Below, piece after piece: positions 10,397 to 21,111 of a DNA stretch of 64,000 nucleotides (its first letter is position 1; each line of letters begins with the position of its first letter). The stretch is taken from the NCBI GenBank assembly GCA_024752435.1, contig CP103036.1, positions 1,426,001 through 1,490,000 of the forward strand, in the 5' to 3' direction. The notes below the pieces were generated by a model that saw nothing but the letters and a program-made list of their open reading frames with translations, was not told the DNA's origin and searched no databases. The stretch comes from Allantophomopsis cytisporea. Taxonomy: Eukaryota; Ascomycota; Leotiomycetes; Phacidiales; Phacidiaceae. The translations under genes and the position numbers were made by a program.

Positions 10397-12059
10397 CTAA
10401 CCATTCAAATAGCTTCGGATAGCACCCTGTAATTTTGTAGCTCCCTCGCCGAGAACCTGAGTCAGATTATCGAGATCATCCCCAGCAGTGACACCAAATT
10501 TTCTGACAAAGTCTTTGGCGGCACTCTCCAAATCACCGTAATCATCGCCAACATCTTCATCTTCTGGACGGCCGAAGTAGGCGTTTGACGAAATGGCACT
10601 GGCACCCTCGAATCCTTGCAGGCGCTGCTTGGCCTCAGATTGAGCGTTGGGGTCGAAAGCACCCTTGCCGAAGAACTCATCTGAGGAAATACCCTTCTGG
10701 GCACCGAATTTCTGTCGAGCGTATTTTTCATCGTCGTCTATGAAAGGGTAAGTAATTGTTGCGTGCCAATCATCGTAAGACTTACCTTCTTGTGTGGCCT
10801 TAATTGGTCCGACGGATCCGAACCCGCCCATCTTCTTCTGAGCGGCTGCAGGCTTGCTGCCACCGACCTGTCCAAAACCCAATCTGCCCATTCCCATACC
10901 TAATCTCTCAACATCTCCAGAAGTCCGCTCCTTTGCAGTGGCGCCGAATCCACCTCTATTTGGACTGATTGGCGTTGGTGCAGCAATCTTCGTCTCGGCA
11001 GTCTTTGTGGCGGTCTTTGTTGGGACATCCTCAGCATCTGGGTCGTAGCCGAGTTTCTCAATACGCTCAGCCTCTTCCTTCGCCTTCTTCTCAGCAGCAT
11101 CAAAGTCAATAGCATCTCCCGTGAGTTTTTTCACACCGAGCTTTTGAGTCTTCTTTGCTCCAAGAACATTCGCTTTTCTTGGGCCTCCTGTAACAGCACT
11201 CTTACGAAGGGCAGCAGATGATGTAGTTCGGCTCGCTGCTGGTGTGCTCTCAGCGCTCTTGAGGGGTGAAGCCGTTCTCGCGATACCGGCACCATTGCCG
11301 TTTCCGGCACCAAGGAAAGGCGAAGGTGTACGTCCAACGACTGGGGGAGTAGCTGTCCGCGACACTGGTGGTGTAGGACGCTTGATTGAGGGCTTGTCCC
11401 ACGATGAAAAGAAATCGTCGTCTGGCTCTCCGGCTGGTGTGGAAGTTCCATCAGTAGCTCCGTTGCCCATAACATCAGTGATCACAACTTCAGTAGGGTA
11501 TCTGTGGCAAATCGTTAGCATCTCACAATTATGGACCCGAATGTCCAACATACTCGGTCGCATCCTTCGCTGCCCGCCTCTTAAGCTCCTCCTTGTACTT
11601 TGTTGCAGCGCTCGATTGGTATTTTGTCTTTGGGTCCTTGCTATTAAGGGCGGCAGTTCCACCATTGGATTGGAAATACTTGGTCGCTGATTCGTTGCCT
11701 CCAACTTTCATTATTCTGAGCTGCTCCCATTGCCATTCTGGTGCGAATGTTAGTTTTTGTACAGGGTAACATGAGAAGTGACCTTTTGTACATACGATCA
11801 AGATTGGTCGAGCGCACAAAGGAGATATGTACACCTAGATTACGGTGGTTAGACGAGCAGTCAAGGCATAGATAGATTCCGAATGGCACAGAAGTCCATG
11901 TTGGATTGTTTTGACCACAGTCGAAGCAAGTCTATAGGGGTTGTCAATATATTATATTCCCAGGGTTAGCACAACATTGTGCGTGCTCACCCTATTTGCG
12001 GCCTTGGTCTTCAGCTTCTCGAAGATCTTCTGCGACTGCACTTTCGTAGCTAAAGCCAT
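10397..12059 (-). CDS. GLO3: ADP-ribosylation factor GTPase-activating protein, Glo3 type
   Basis: Five exons: 12059-11991, 11931-11796, 11737-11554, 11501-10786 and 10737-10397, total 481 aa. The last intron (48 bases, GTAAGT ... CATAG) is a multiple of three and is open in frame, so it can be missed. The ArfGAP zinc finger spans exons 2 and 3: CFDCGQNNPTW ... CLDCSSNHRNLGVHISFVRS, with the CX2CX16CX2C spacing and the catalytic Arg in the HISFVRS loop. The protein speeds GTP hydrolysis on Arf1 at the Golgi and so helps COPI coat turnover. The C-terminal half carries the Glo3-type motif region (DDEKYARQKFG, ISSDEFFG, ISSNAYFG). It shares a 353-base upstream region with the divergent Tim21 gene. 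Confidence 0.93.
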
Positions 12060-12412
12060 AACCGCGGTATTTGTAATTCCAACAATGAGGAAGCGTCGAG
12101 AGCGGCGGATTCAGCGTATGTATTCGGACGTTGGGGGGCACAAAGGAGTGCGGTATCGCGACGAAGGGTGAGGGTGGAAATATATCCAGAGAGTGTCTCG
12201 AAATGAGGGAGAGAGTGGAACTTGGCGGGCCACCTTGCACGATTGGGTGATGGGGCTAGAATAGGCTAATCCCGATCCAGCAAGCGTAAGAAGCTCTGAA
12301 GCTTCCCCACACCAAAGTTCGCAGCGCAAACAGTGACCAAGGTATAAGGCTCGCGAGAAGCCCTGTCTCGACTTTTTGACCATCATCAAACATTAATCAG
12401 TTGATTTCAACC
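12060..12412. promoter_or_regulatory. Shared divergent promoter of the ArfGAP and Tim21 genes
   Basis: Start codons of the two opposite genes are 353 bases apart, so both promoters and leaders must lie here. No TATA box is obvious, which is common for housekeeping fungal genes. Confidence 0.5.
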
Positions 12413-13218
12413 ATGGCGTCCAAGATCATGACTCCGGTACGAGCCCTACCTATTCTCAACTTTCCCGCGACTTTGCGACCAGTCCTCGCTACACGATGTT
12501 ATGCAACCCAGAACTCTCTGGGTACGACCCCAGCTACACCATCCGGGTCGAAACGAAAGACAGTTACAATATTCAACGATGACGGGCACGTTTCATGGGG
12601 AAACTTATCTGCGGGAGAGAAGGTTGCACGAACAGCGCAACAATCGTTCAACTTCGGATTCATTCTTCTCGGAGGAATTGCGACGGTATGCACTTGAATC
12701 CAACTGGCGCAATCGGCCACTGACAACATAAGATCGGAGTTGGATATTTCATGTTTTCAGATGTCTTCTCGCCGAATAGCAAGACCGCGCAATTCAATAG
12801 GGCCGTCACACGTGTCAAGGATGACTCTAGGTGTACAGACCTGTTAGGAGATGCGAAGGACATTTGGGCTGAAGGAGACGCGCGAAGAGTCAGCTTTCAC
12901 AAATCACGGTCAAAAGTAACAGCGCACTCTCGAGATTACAAAGATGCAGATGGCACAGAGCATTTTCTGATGAGCTTCCCCGTATGAAAATTCTAAGAAG
13001 GAATATCGAGCTCTTGAACTAACTGGCAGTAGGTCGAGGGTCCGCGGAACGAGGGAATGGTATCACTTCATATGATCAAGAAACCCTCCGATTACGAGTT
13101 CAAGTACAAATATTTGGCACTTGATGTAAAAGGACACAAAAAGGTGTACCTTGAGAACCAGGATATCCAGTCAGAGAAGAAAGGAAGCACACGGATATTC
13201 GGCATTAAATGGTCATGA
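12413..13218 (+). CDS. TIM21: Mitochondrial import inner membrane translocase subunit Tim21
   Basis: Three exons: 12413-12685, 12733-12981 and 13033-13218, total 235 aa. The introns are 47 and 51 bases. The second ends in a tandem acceptor CAGTAG, where the first AG would give an immediate stop, so the second AG must be used. The N-terminus is a mitochondrial presequence rich in Arg, Ser and Ala, then one membrane segment (FNFGFILLGGIATIGVGYF) and the conserved intermembrane-space domain ending in STRIFGIKWS. Tim21 docks the TIM23 complex to the TOM complex and to respiratory chain complexes. Start chosen at the first ATG (ATGGCGTCC). Confidence 0.93.
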
Positions 13219-14360
13219 TCCTGCAAAATTATGTTAAAATTCAATAATGTATTACTAGATTTACTGCGTCACTCGCCCTACGGACTGATGCAAGTATTTT
13301 GAGTGCTTGGAATGGAGTATGGCAGTTTTAGCGTTACTAGGACGACTTGTATCTTTATAAGTGGCACAGGATAGTCACTGAGCATTGGTGAACGAGCTTT
13401 ACAATGCTAGGGGTATCTAATATCAGAGAGAAAGCATGGATAGTCTATGCGAAGTTGGTTGCCGCAATATCTGGGATCATAAGTCATCAGCAAGATTTAG
13501 GACTTTTTCGGATGAGCAGAAGTCAATATCATAGAACCGCAACTTATGGCAATATCCTTTGTTATCATCATTGTCTCATTCTACCGCAATGAACGTTCCT
13601 TGTCAGTAACAGATGCAAGAGAAGAGTAGACGCGATAGGACTGTATAAAACATCAAACTCACACGTTGGAGTAGAAGAGATATGGGTATATTACGACGAA
13701 TAGTTGAGGTATTTGTTGTAGGCTCATGATAAGGAATTGCATATATCAAAGTTTGAACCAGATTGAGTTGAATAGAATTGGACAGATTTGAACTGCTTTC
13801 ATTGGACGAAGAGCATCGTTTGCAATGATACATGGTATGGAATGTCAATGCATATCGCATCATAGGGCGTGGAATACCATGTTGATGTGCATGCGAAATA
13901 CAGGATTCATATCCCTGCACATTTTACCCGCAATCCTGGCAGAGATCCCATTTATTTTGCGGGAATGACAGATCCTGGGGACTTCGAACTCTGACTACCG
14001 CAGAATACATGAAAACCAAAGAAAATGATTTCCAACAGTAATTGAAATAAACGTAAAGATAAATATACGCTCGTTGATTTACATAGACGATATTCAATAA
14101 TATCCACATCGAATTTCATATAATCCACCGTTGTCGTCAAGCATTTCCCACTTCGCGCCATTCTCCCGCGCTCTATGACGTCTACGGCTTGTTGATAGGC
14201 ATTCACTACACACCTGTCAAACAAATAGACTTCAGTATCAGGAGCTCTCCAATCTCCACAAGAAACTCCCTTCTCTCTGATTCTTGATAGAAACTTAAAT
14301 ATCACAACTTCTGCTCTTGCTTTAGGACATCTATTTTTGATGAAGTAGCAGTTGAGCAGA
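13219..14360. other. Intergenic region with a doubtful minus-strand frame
   Basis: This is mostly AT-rich sequence. A minus-strand frame (13952-14404) of 150 codons overlaps the start of the next gene. It has a few Cys but no ATG context, intron or family I recognise, so I do not call it. No RNA gene seen. Confidence 0.4.
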
Positions 14361-16557
14361 ATGTCTTCACCAACATTACCTCCGCGAAACCCACCCGTTA
14401 TCATTGATAGCCAGTCAGTGGCTACCGAAACACCTAATGTTGCGCATACACAGACTCCAGTAGTTGGGCCTCCACGGAAACAGGAGTTCGAGATTGCAAA
14501 TGCTCCTTCTCACGATGCGCCTGAAATTGTTGAAGCACACGAAGAAGAGCATCCCACTGATAGCCATGCGCTCGCGAACGCAGATCATGATGAGAAGGGC
14601 ATTGCACAGCTTGATCATGGCGCTGCTGAGGTGAAGGATTTAGGATGGAATGAACCTCAGGGTGCTGTTCCAGCACCTCTTGTGGGAGGTCTGCCAAATG
14701 AAGAATTATGGACGCTGCTACGACGATTTAATAAGGTATTTCAACCTCAAATATCGCATTGCACAGCATACAACCAGCACCAGTACTGATATCTTACCTA
14801 GCAAATGTATCATGTCAAAGCACTACCAGAGGCACCTTTGGGAGGCCTCGACCTCAACATTGCAGACGAAGAGGAATTCTCGCCAGACAAACTCCGTTCC
14901 AATGTTGAGCGACTTTACATGACGGTCATTGTTGGTGTGGTGAACTTTTATAACCATATTGCGCGATTGAGGTCATGGCGCGAGAGAAACCGCACATTGG
15001 CATTTTTAGGAGTGTACTTCGTGGCATGGGCAATCGACTATCTTGTGCCCACACTCGTGGCATTCTTGATGATACTCATTGCATACCCACCGTCTAGAGC
15101 GTACTGCTTCCCGCCGGCACCAATCGCATTGATTGACACCAAGACTGGCGGGGTTAAAAAACCGGCAGCAGGGGTCCTTGGAAGTGATGATAGCTTGACC
15201 GGTGCACCAGAAAAACATCAAGGCGAAGCTGTTGAGCAGGAAGCTAGTAATTTTGTTAACAGTTTTACTTCGATCGCCCTGAGCAGTGCAACTGGCAAAC
15301 ATCCTCAAGGTGATCCTGATGGAGATGAAGCGAAAGGTGGAAAGCTTGAGACTTCGACGCCAGACCCAACAGACCTTGCAATGGGTGCCTCTGCTGCGAA
15401 AGACAAGACTGCTGGTGGAAATCCCAGCGCTCAACATGATAAGACTAAGGAGCCAATGGCAGCTGCAATGTGGTCAAAGACTCGCCCTATCATGCACACA
15501 ATAGCAGACATATCTGATGGCTGGGAACGATTCGGAAACGCTCTGTCGCCAACCGCCCCCTTCCCTAAAGACAGGCCTAGACTTGTCCTGGCCTCTGTTC
15601 TTGCACCAGTTTTATTGATAACTCTTTTCACAAACTCCTACATGTTCATGAAAGCAAACGGCTTCTTCATTGGATTCGGCTTCTTCGCAGATCCGCTCAT
15701 CTGGCGCAGTCTCTCCTACCTGAACAAAGAATTCCCTAACTGGCAAAAGCTCCTCGAGATCAGAAACACACTTCTCAAAGGTGTTCCTACCAACGCTCAA
15801 CTCACTATCACTCTACTGCGCATAGGTGAGGCTAATAAGGCGCCTCTGCCACCACCACCTTACTCGGGCCCACCACCTCCAGAGGCTGCACACGCAACCG
15901 CTGGTCAGGACCTTGAGCACCTTGGTAAGCAACTCCATTCCTTTCCATTACTCAACTAAACTGACATCATCAGAAGGTGCAACAGACGAAGAAATGAACG
16001 CAGCCATCCATCCCGACGACACGGCCACTACGACAGGAGCTGAAGCCAAAGCACCCGAAAAGAAGAAGCACGGCCGCCGACTCCTGGCCTTTGTCAAGTC
16101 GACGACGAAAGGTGGTGTTGAAACCATGCTCGGAACGGATCGCCTCAAGGCCAGTGCGGGTTCCACGCATGCCAAGAATCGCCTTGGCGTCCTGCAGACT
16201 GGCGTTCGTGACCCTGCTGGTCCAGTACAGTTCCCGGCCCGCTACAAGGGCAAGAGAGGTCATCTATACCTCACTAGCACAGCTACTACACCAGCTATCA
16301 GCTGGACTACTGAAAAGGAAGATATCGATCCAGTCTTCTCCATTGCTATTCAGGATATCCAGGAGCTTAAGAAGGTTGGTGGGTTAGGATGGAAGGCGAA
16401 GTTGGTGGTTGGCTGGGCTACTGACAGGGAGATTGCGGATGGGATTCTCATTATCGATAAGCTTGGAAACAAGAAATTACTTACTGCTATTGCGCTTCGG
16501 GAGGAGTTGTTCAATCGTTTGATTGCCATGGGCAAACATATGTGGGAAGCTTGGTAG
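14361..16557 (+). CDS. DUF3292 family membrane protein
   Basis: Three exons: 14361-14735, 14802-15924 and 15974-16557, total 693 aa. Splice sites are GTATTT/CTAG and GTAAGC/CAG and both joins keep frame. The order is: acidic disordered N-terminus (1-125), a first hydrophobic pair near residues 190-225 (FLGVYFVAWAIDYLVPTLVA), a long linker, a second hydrophobic pair near 395-440 (LVLASVLAPVLLITLFTN), a Pro-rich stretch (APLPPPPYSGPPPPE), and a C-terminal basic domain with GRAM/PH-like strands ending in GKHMWEAW. This matches the fungal DUF3292 family, whose role is not established. A lipid-binding, membrane-anchored role is inference from the C-terminal fold. Confidence 0.8.
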
Positions 16558-18224
16558 TGGGTAATATTGCGTATACTTAGGGGATAATGTCTGGAATATG
16601 AATTCGGTTTACTTGGTTATGGTGTTAAAAGTATAGACAATTCATGTTGCCTTCTACATCGACCATGTCAGAGGGATCTTGATGAACTTTACTTCTTGAA
16701 TCAGTATGGTTTCCCTTCAATAGTAATACAGCTTTCGGTAACTATACAGCCCTCAATAGCTGTATAGAGTGACAAGCACAGACACAGAGCACTCAACAGC
16801 TACATGTATAGTTCTAGCACCAATATCTCGAATACTTCCAGCGTGATAGCTTCGAAGTAGTGGCTAATATTTAACTTTGCTCACATGAGCTCACGATCTT
16901 ATCATTACGCGATATGTACAAAAGCAACGCAGTATTTATTTCCTATCAGACTATGGACTGCTATCCATCAAGATCATGCCACCTATCCAACGTATCGGTT
17001 TCCTAATCAAAAAGACTCAGACAAACTGGGCAAAGACCCTCAGTTTCGACGTCATGGTAGCGCTCATTTCTGCAAGGTATGGTCGGGTTCTGTTCCTTCC
17101 ATTCGCATCTGGTGTACTGAGGAGCATAATGCATACAGTCGGTATAGATTATGTGGTAAAAGTCGCACATATTAATCGGTTTGGTGTATGCAGTTGTGTT
17201 TGTATCGATATCGGGAGGGACTTGTGCTTGGGTTTATCTGCGAGGCTGTCCTATTTGTATGTGGTGGTTAGTGTAAAGGCAAGGTACAACGGGTTTCTAT
17301 ATCTGTGTTGAGAGCTAGGAGAAAGGTGGTCAGGGAATGACTGCTCAAGATGAGTTGTGATTTCGTTGTCATAGCGAAGTCATAACTCACATTGTATCCC
17401 CTTACACCCGAACTGGAAAGGTATCATATGCGCATCAGACATTTCTCATGGAGCGAAAAGTAAAGATACTGCCTCCTTCATCTTATGAAGAACCCTGAAT
17501 CTCGATAAATTTATTTCAATTTGCTTGTCATTTTCTTCGTCTTCGTTATTCAAATCATCACTAACATCATAATCGATTTGTAGGTTCTTGGAGCTCGCCA
17601 ACAGCAACTTGATGCCTTCAACATTATCTTATCATTTGATATCGCCCTTCTTCAACAACTGCCGAATAACACAGTAAAGAGAATGAGTATCTGTAAGTTA
17701 CGGCTTGTATAGAATGCTCTTGGAATTGGCAATGTCCTGGAATGGTCAGTGAGATATCTCGAGTATTATTGCCATAAGTAACAAATCGAAGACAACCTTG
17801 AATAAATGCACAGAATGCTATCAATGGGTTTAGCCTTCTTCCGCTTGTCTGCAGATGCTCAGCCTTTTCCGTTCTTTAAGATTATCGCTGCTACTATCCC
17901 ATTTTTACCACACAATCGACTGTGCATTCTAAGAGCTTCACCATTTATATAGTAAAAGATGATACATTGTTGTAAGCGATTCCAGATTATTATGGGATTT
18001 CATTATATTATCCTAACTATCATAGATAAGTACAAAATACAGTCAAATCATGAAACGCTGCGTATGTTTCAACGTATAAAAGAATGTGGCCGTTATGTGG
18101 TAAACACGTTATCACCCCGAACAAAAGAAATGGCTTCGAGGTAGCCTAGCTGTCTTCTGACTTCTCACAGAACAACAGAGCATTTTTCGTGGCTTTGGCA
18201 TTGACGAGAATTATCCAAGAAGGT
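16558..18224. other. 1.7 kb intergenic region
   Basis: Apart from the short hairpin at 16742-16767, I see nothing convincing. Overlapping plus-strand frames at 16885-17311 do not look like protein sequence. Confidence 0.45.
16742..16767. repeat. Perfect inverted repeat, 9-base arms
   Basis: CTATACAGC and GCTGTATAG flank an 8-base loop about 185 bases after the DUF3292 stop codon. It could be a 3'-UTR hairpin or a chance palindrome. Confidence 0.5.
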
Positions 18225-21111
18225 TTAGAGATTCAGCTGGAAGCCGAGACCGACGGCAACGTTGTTGAGAGCAGTGGCGAGAGTAGTCACAGGGGCAGTA
18301 TTCCCCGTGAGAAGGGTACCGAGGGTACCCGTAGTAGCAGGCACAGCAGCTCCAAGACCAACAAGACCATTCAAGAGGTTTTCGACACTGGTGATGGGAG
18401 TAATATCGACCGCTGTTCCACCAAGAGCTACTCCAACAATACATGAACTACAGGATGTTAGACTCGTAAAGATCAAACTTGGATGGAAACTTACAGTGCG
18501 CTTAAGACATTAGTGGTATATGCAGATGTAGCACAAACGCCCAAACCGTTGTTAAGAGTTACTTGAAGGTTTGTACAACCAAGAATATCTAGGAGGGCTG
18601 TCAGGATGGGCGTGTATGGTGTCGAGGTACCTGTCAGTTGTCCAGCCGTCAAGCTTTGGAGGAAAGCTACGATACTGGCTGGGGAATTAAGTGAGGCCAA
18701 CAAGTTGTACAAAAGGGAGGACTCTAAGTTAATCGTGGCAACGGATAATACATCTCCAGTGGCAACAACAGAACAGGTTGGAACTGCAGGTAGACCAACT
18801 GACGAGAATACGCTTGCTTGAAGACTGGCAAGAGATGGAGATGTGTTGCCAGTAAGGTCAGTATCAGCGTTGACTGCTACAGCTGGCAATCCAAGACCAC
18901 CTGTTACAGTCACAATATCGGACGTAAGTCCTGTAGGTGCAGCCGCGACGGCATTAGTGAGGCCCATCAGTAAGGTGTCAAGGCCAGTTATAGTTCCCGC
19001 TACAGTTGACCCTACACTACCAACTGTAGTAAGAGCGGTTCCGATGACACATCCACTAGAATGATGTTAGGCGTGTATATTGAAGCGGAAGACTTGAAAA
19101 CTTACAGTGCTGAAGCTACATCCACTGCAGCCCCAGTCACGCATGTTCCGGCCAATAAAGCAGGAACGAGTGTAGGGAAGCCTGGTGCAGAGGCACAGCC
19201 CAACGCATTTTGAAGGCCATTGAGGATGAAAGAATATTCACCGGTAGGACTAAGATCGTTGAGAGTCAGGTCATTCAGAATGCTAGTGACAAGGGCTTGT
19301 ACACTAGTAGCGGATGGATTCGCCACTAAAGCCATGTAAAACGCGTTGATGCCAGTAATATCGGTACTTGCAGCTGCACAAAGTGCAGATAAAGAAGTCG
19401 AGGGAGTTGTAACGCCTCCTGTGCTTATAGAGCTTCCTGTGCCAGCACCGGCACCGGCAGCGCTTGTAGAAGAGGCTCCTGTTCCAGCACCAGCAGCGCC
19501 AGTTGAGGAAGATCCTGTGCCAGCACCGGCACCAGCAGCGCCAGTTGAGGAAGACCCTGTGCCAGCACCGGCACCAGCAGCGCCAGTTGAGGAAGACCCT
19601 GTGCCAGCACCGGCACCAGCAGCGCCAGTTGAGGAAGACCCTGTGCCAGCACCGGCACCAGCAGCGCCAGTTGAGGAAGACCCTGTGCCAGCACCGGCAC
19701 CAGCAGCGCCAGTTGAGGAAGACCCTGTGCCAGCACCGGCACCAGCAGCGCCAGTTGAGGAAGACCCTGTGCCAGCACCGGCACCAGCAGCGCCAGTTGA
19801 GGAAGACCCTGTGCCAGCACCGGCACCAGCAGCGCCAGTTGAGGAAGACCCTGTGCCAGCACCGGCACCAGCAGCGCCAGTTGAGGAAGACCCTGTGCCA
19901 GCACCGGCACCAGCAGCGCCAGTTGAGGAAGACCCTGTGCCAGCACCGGCACCAGCAGCGCCAGTTGAGGAAGACCCTGTGCCAGCACCGGCACCAGCAG
20001 CACTAGTTGAGGAACCTCCTGAGCCTGTGCTTGTAGCACTTCCTGTGCCAGCGCCTGCACCAGCACCACCAGCGCCAGTAGAAGAAGCTCCGGCACCGGC
20101 ACCAGCAGCACCAGTTGAGGAAGATCCTGTGCCAGCACCAGCACCAGCAGCACCAGTTGAAGAGGATCCTGAGCTAGCACCACCAGCTCCGGAACCTGCA
20201 GATGGAGACGTAGAGATACCAGTCATAGAGGAGTTCGTGAATGGGAAAATTGGATTGGTGGTGGCCGCTGCTGTGGACGCAGCGCTGCTTGAAACGCTGG
20301 TAAACAAATGTCCGGTACTGGGATCACATAGAGCAGCGTCGATAAGGGTGAGGATTTGTGGTGCTGTGCAAGTAAGATCTGCGGCTTGTGTGAAGGATGC
20401 CTCGATTGAGTCGGCCACAAGACAGAACAATGCTGCACCGAGGTAGAAGGCTTCATTCTCCCAAACGAGAATATTGTTGCTGGCTGAGAAGGTTCCTGTG
20501 ATATCTCCAATGATTGGGGTTGCGGCGAGAATAATACTGCTGCTGGTATTGAGACTAACTGAGACTTGTTCTCCGGCACTGAACAAGCCGCCATTCTGGA
20601 AGGAGAATTGACTGGCGCCCGTACAGAGCTCCGATGTAGCGCCGTTGGGTGTCAGGAAAGAATCATCGTTGGATTGACGCTTAGCAACAGCGTTTACCGG
20701 TACAGGAGAGATGATGAACATGGATGGGGTAGCTGCAGCAGTGCTGTGTATATGTCAGTATATGATTGTCCATCTTGCTTCGAGGGACGCTTACACTGTG
20801 GTTGTGACAGTTGAGGTAGAGGTACCTTCCACGACTGTGTTGATGTAGATTGGAGCATTGTTGATATTGATGGTAGCTCCACCATTAATGTTGATAATGG
20901 TATTCTGTTCGAAGAAAGAGTTGATAGTCACTGGATACGGAACCAGAACTGTCTCGACGTATACTTGCACATAATTGGGGTTTGAATTGTCTTGAGCACC
21001 AGCTGTGACTGTGACTGTGGGAGCGGGCGGACATACACCGTGTCTGGCATATGGGACAGCATGAACGAGGCCGATCATGCCAGCCAATGCGGCTGATGAT
21101 TTCAAGAGCAT
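18225..21111 (-). CDS. Large secreted Ala/Gly/Ser-rich repeat protein
   Basis: Four exons: 21111-20795, 20743-19106, 19055-18495 and 18447-18225, total 912 aa. All introns are 47-51 bases with GTAAG donors and keep frame. A clear signal peptide (MLLKSSAALAGMIGLVHA) is followed by a Thr/Val/Asn-rich region. Next comes a globular region (LCTGASQFSFQNGGLFSAGEQ) with a few Cys. A low-complexity block is coded by the 42-base repeat. The C-terminus consists of diverged hydrophobic repeats with conserved Cys (LGC, TCVTGAA, GCVIGTA, SCIVGVA). There is no GPI signal or membrane anchor. Such design suggests a cell-wall or surface protein. No enzyme family is recognised. Confidence 0.8.
19499..20002 (-). 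repeat. Coding minisatellite, 12 units of 42 bases
   Basis: Twelve consecutive 42-base units, almost identical (the first differs by GAT for GAC), lie inside exon 2 of the secreted protein gene. Each codes for 14 residues of the type GAGTGSSSTGAAGA. More degenerate units flank it on both sides (about 19430-19498 and 20003-20180). Near identity points to recent expansion or homogenisation, and the copy number is likely to vary between strains. Confidence 0.95.

Noticed and set aside
13952..14404. Minus-strand frame of 150 codons
   Set aside because: It overlaps the start of the DUF3292 gene, and has no intron or recognisable family.
16885..17311. Two overlapping plus-strand frames of about 100 codons
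   Set aside because: No consistent codon pattern, intron or homology; likely chance.
19499..20002. Regular repeats that could suggest a CRISPR array
   Set aside because: Units are directly adjacent with no unique spacers, lie in a coding exon, and the genome is eukaryotic.
19346..20446. Plus-strand open frame of 366 codons and a further minus-strand frame of 252 codons across the 42-base repeat
   Set aside because: The 42-base unit has no stop in several frames, so long frames arise automatically. The minus-strand frame with signal peptide and matching introns is the real one.
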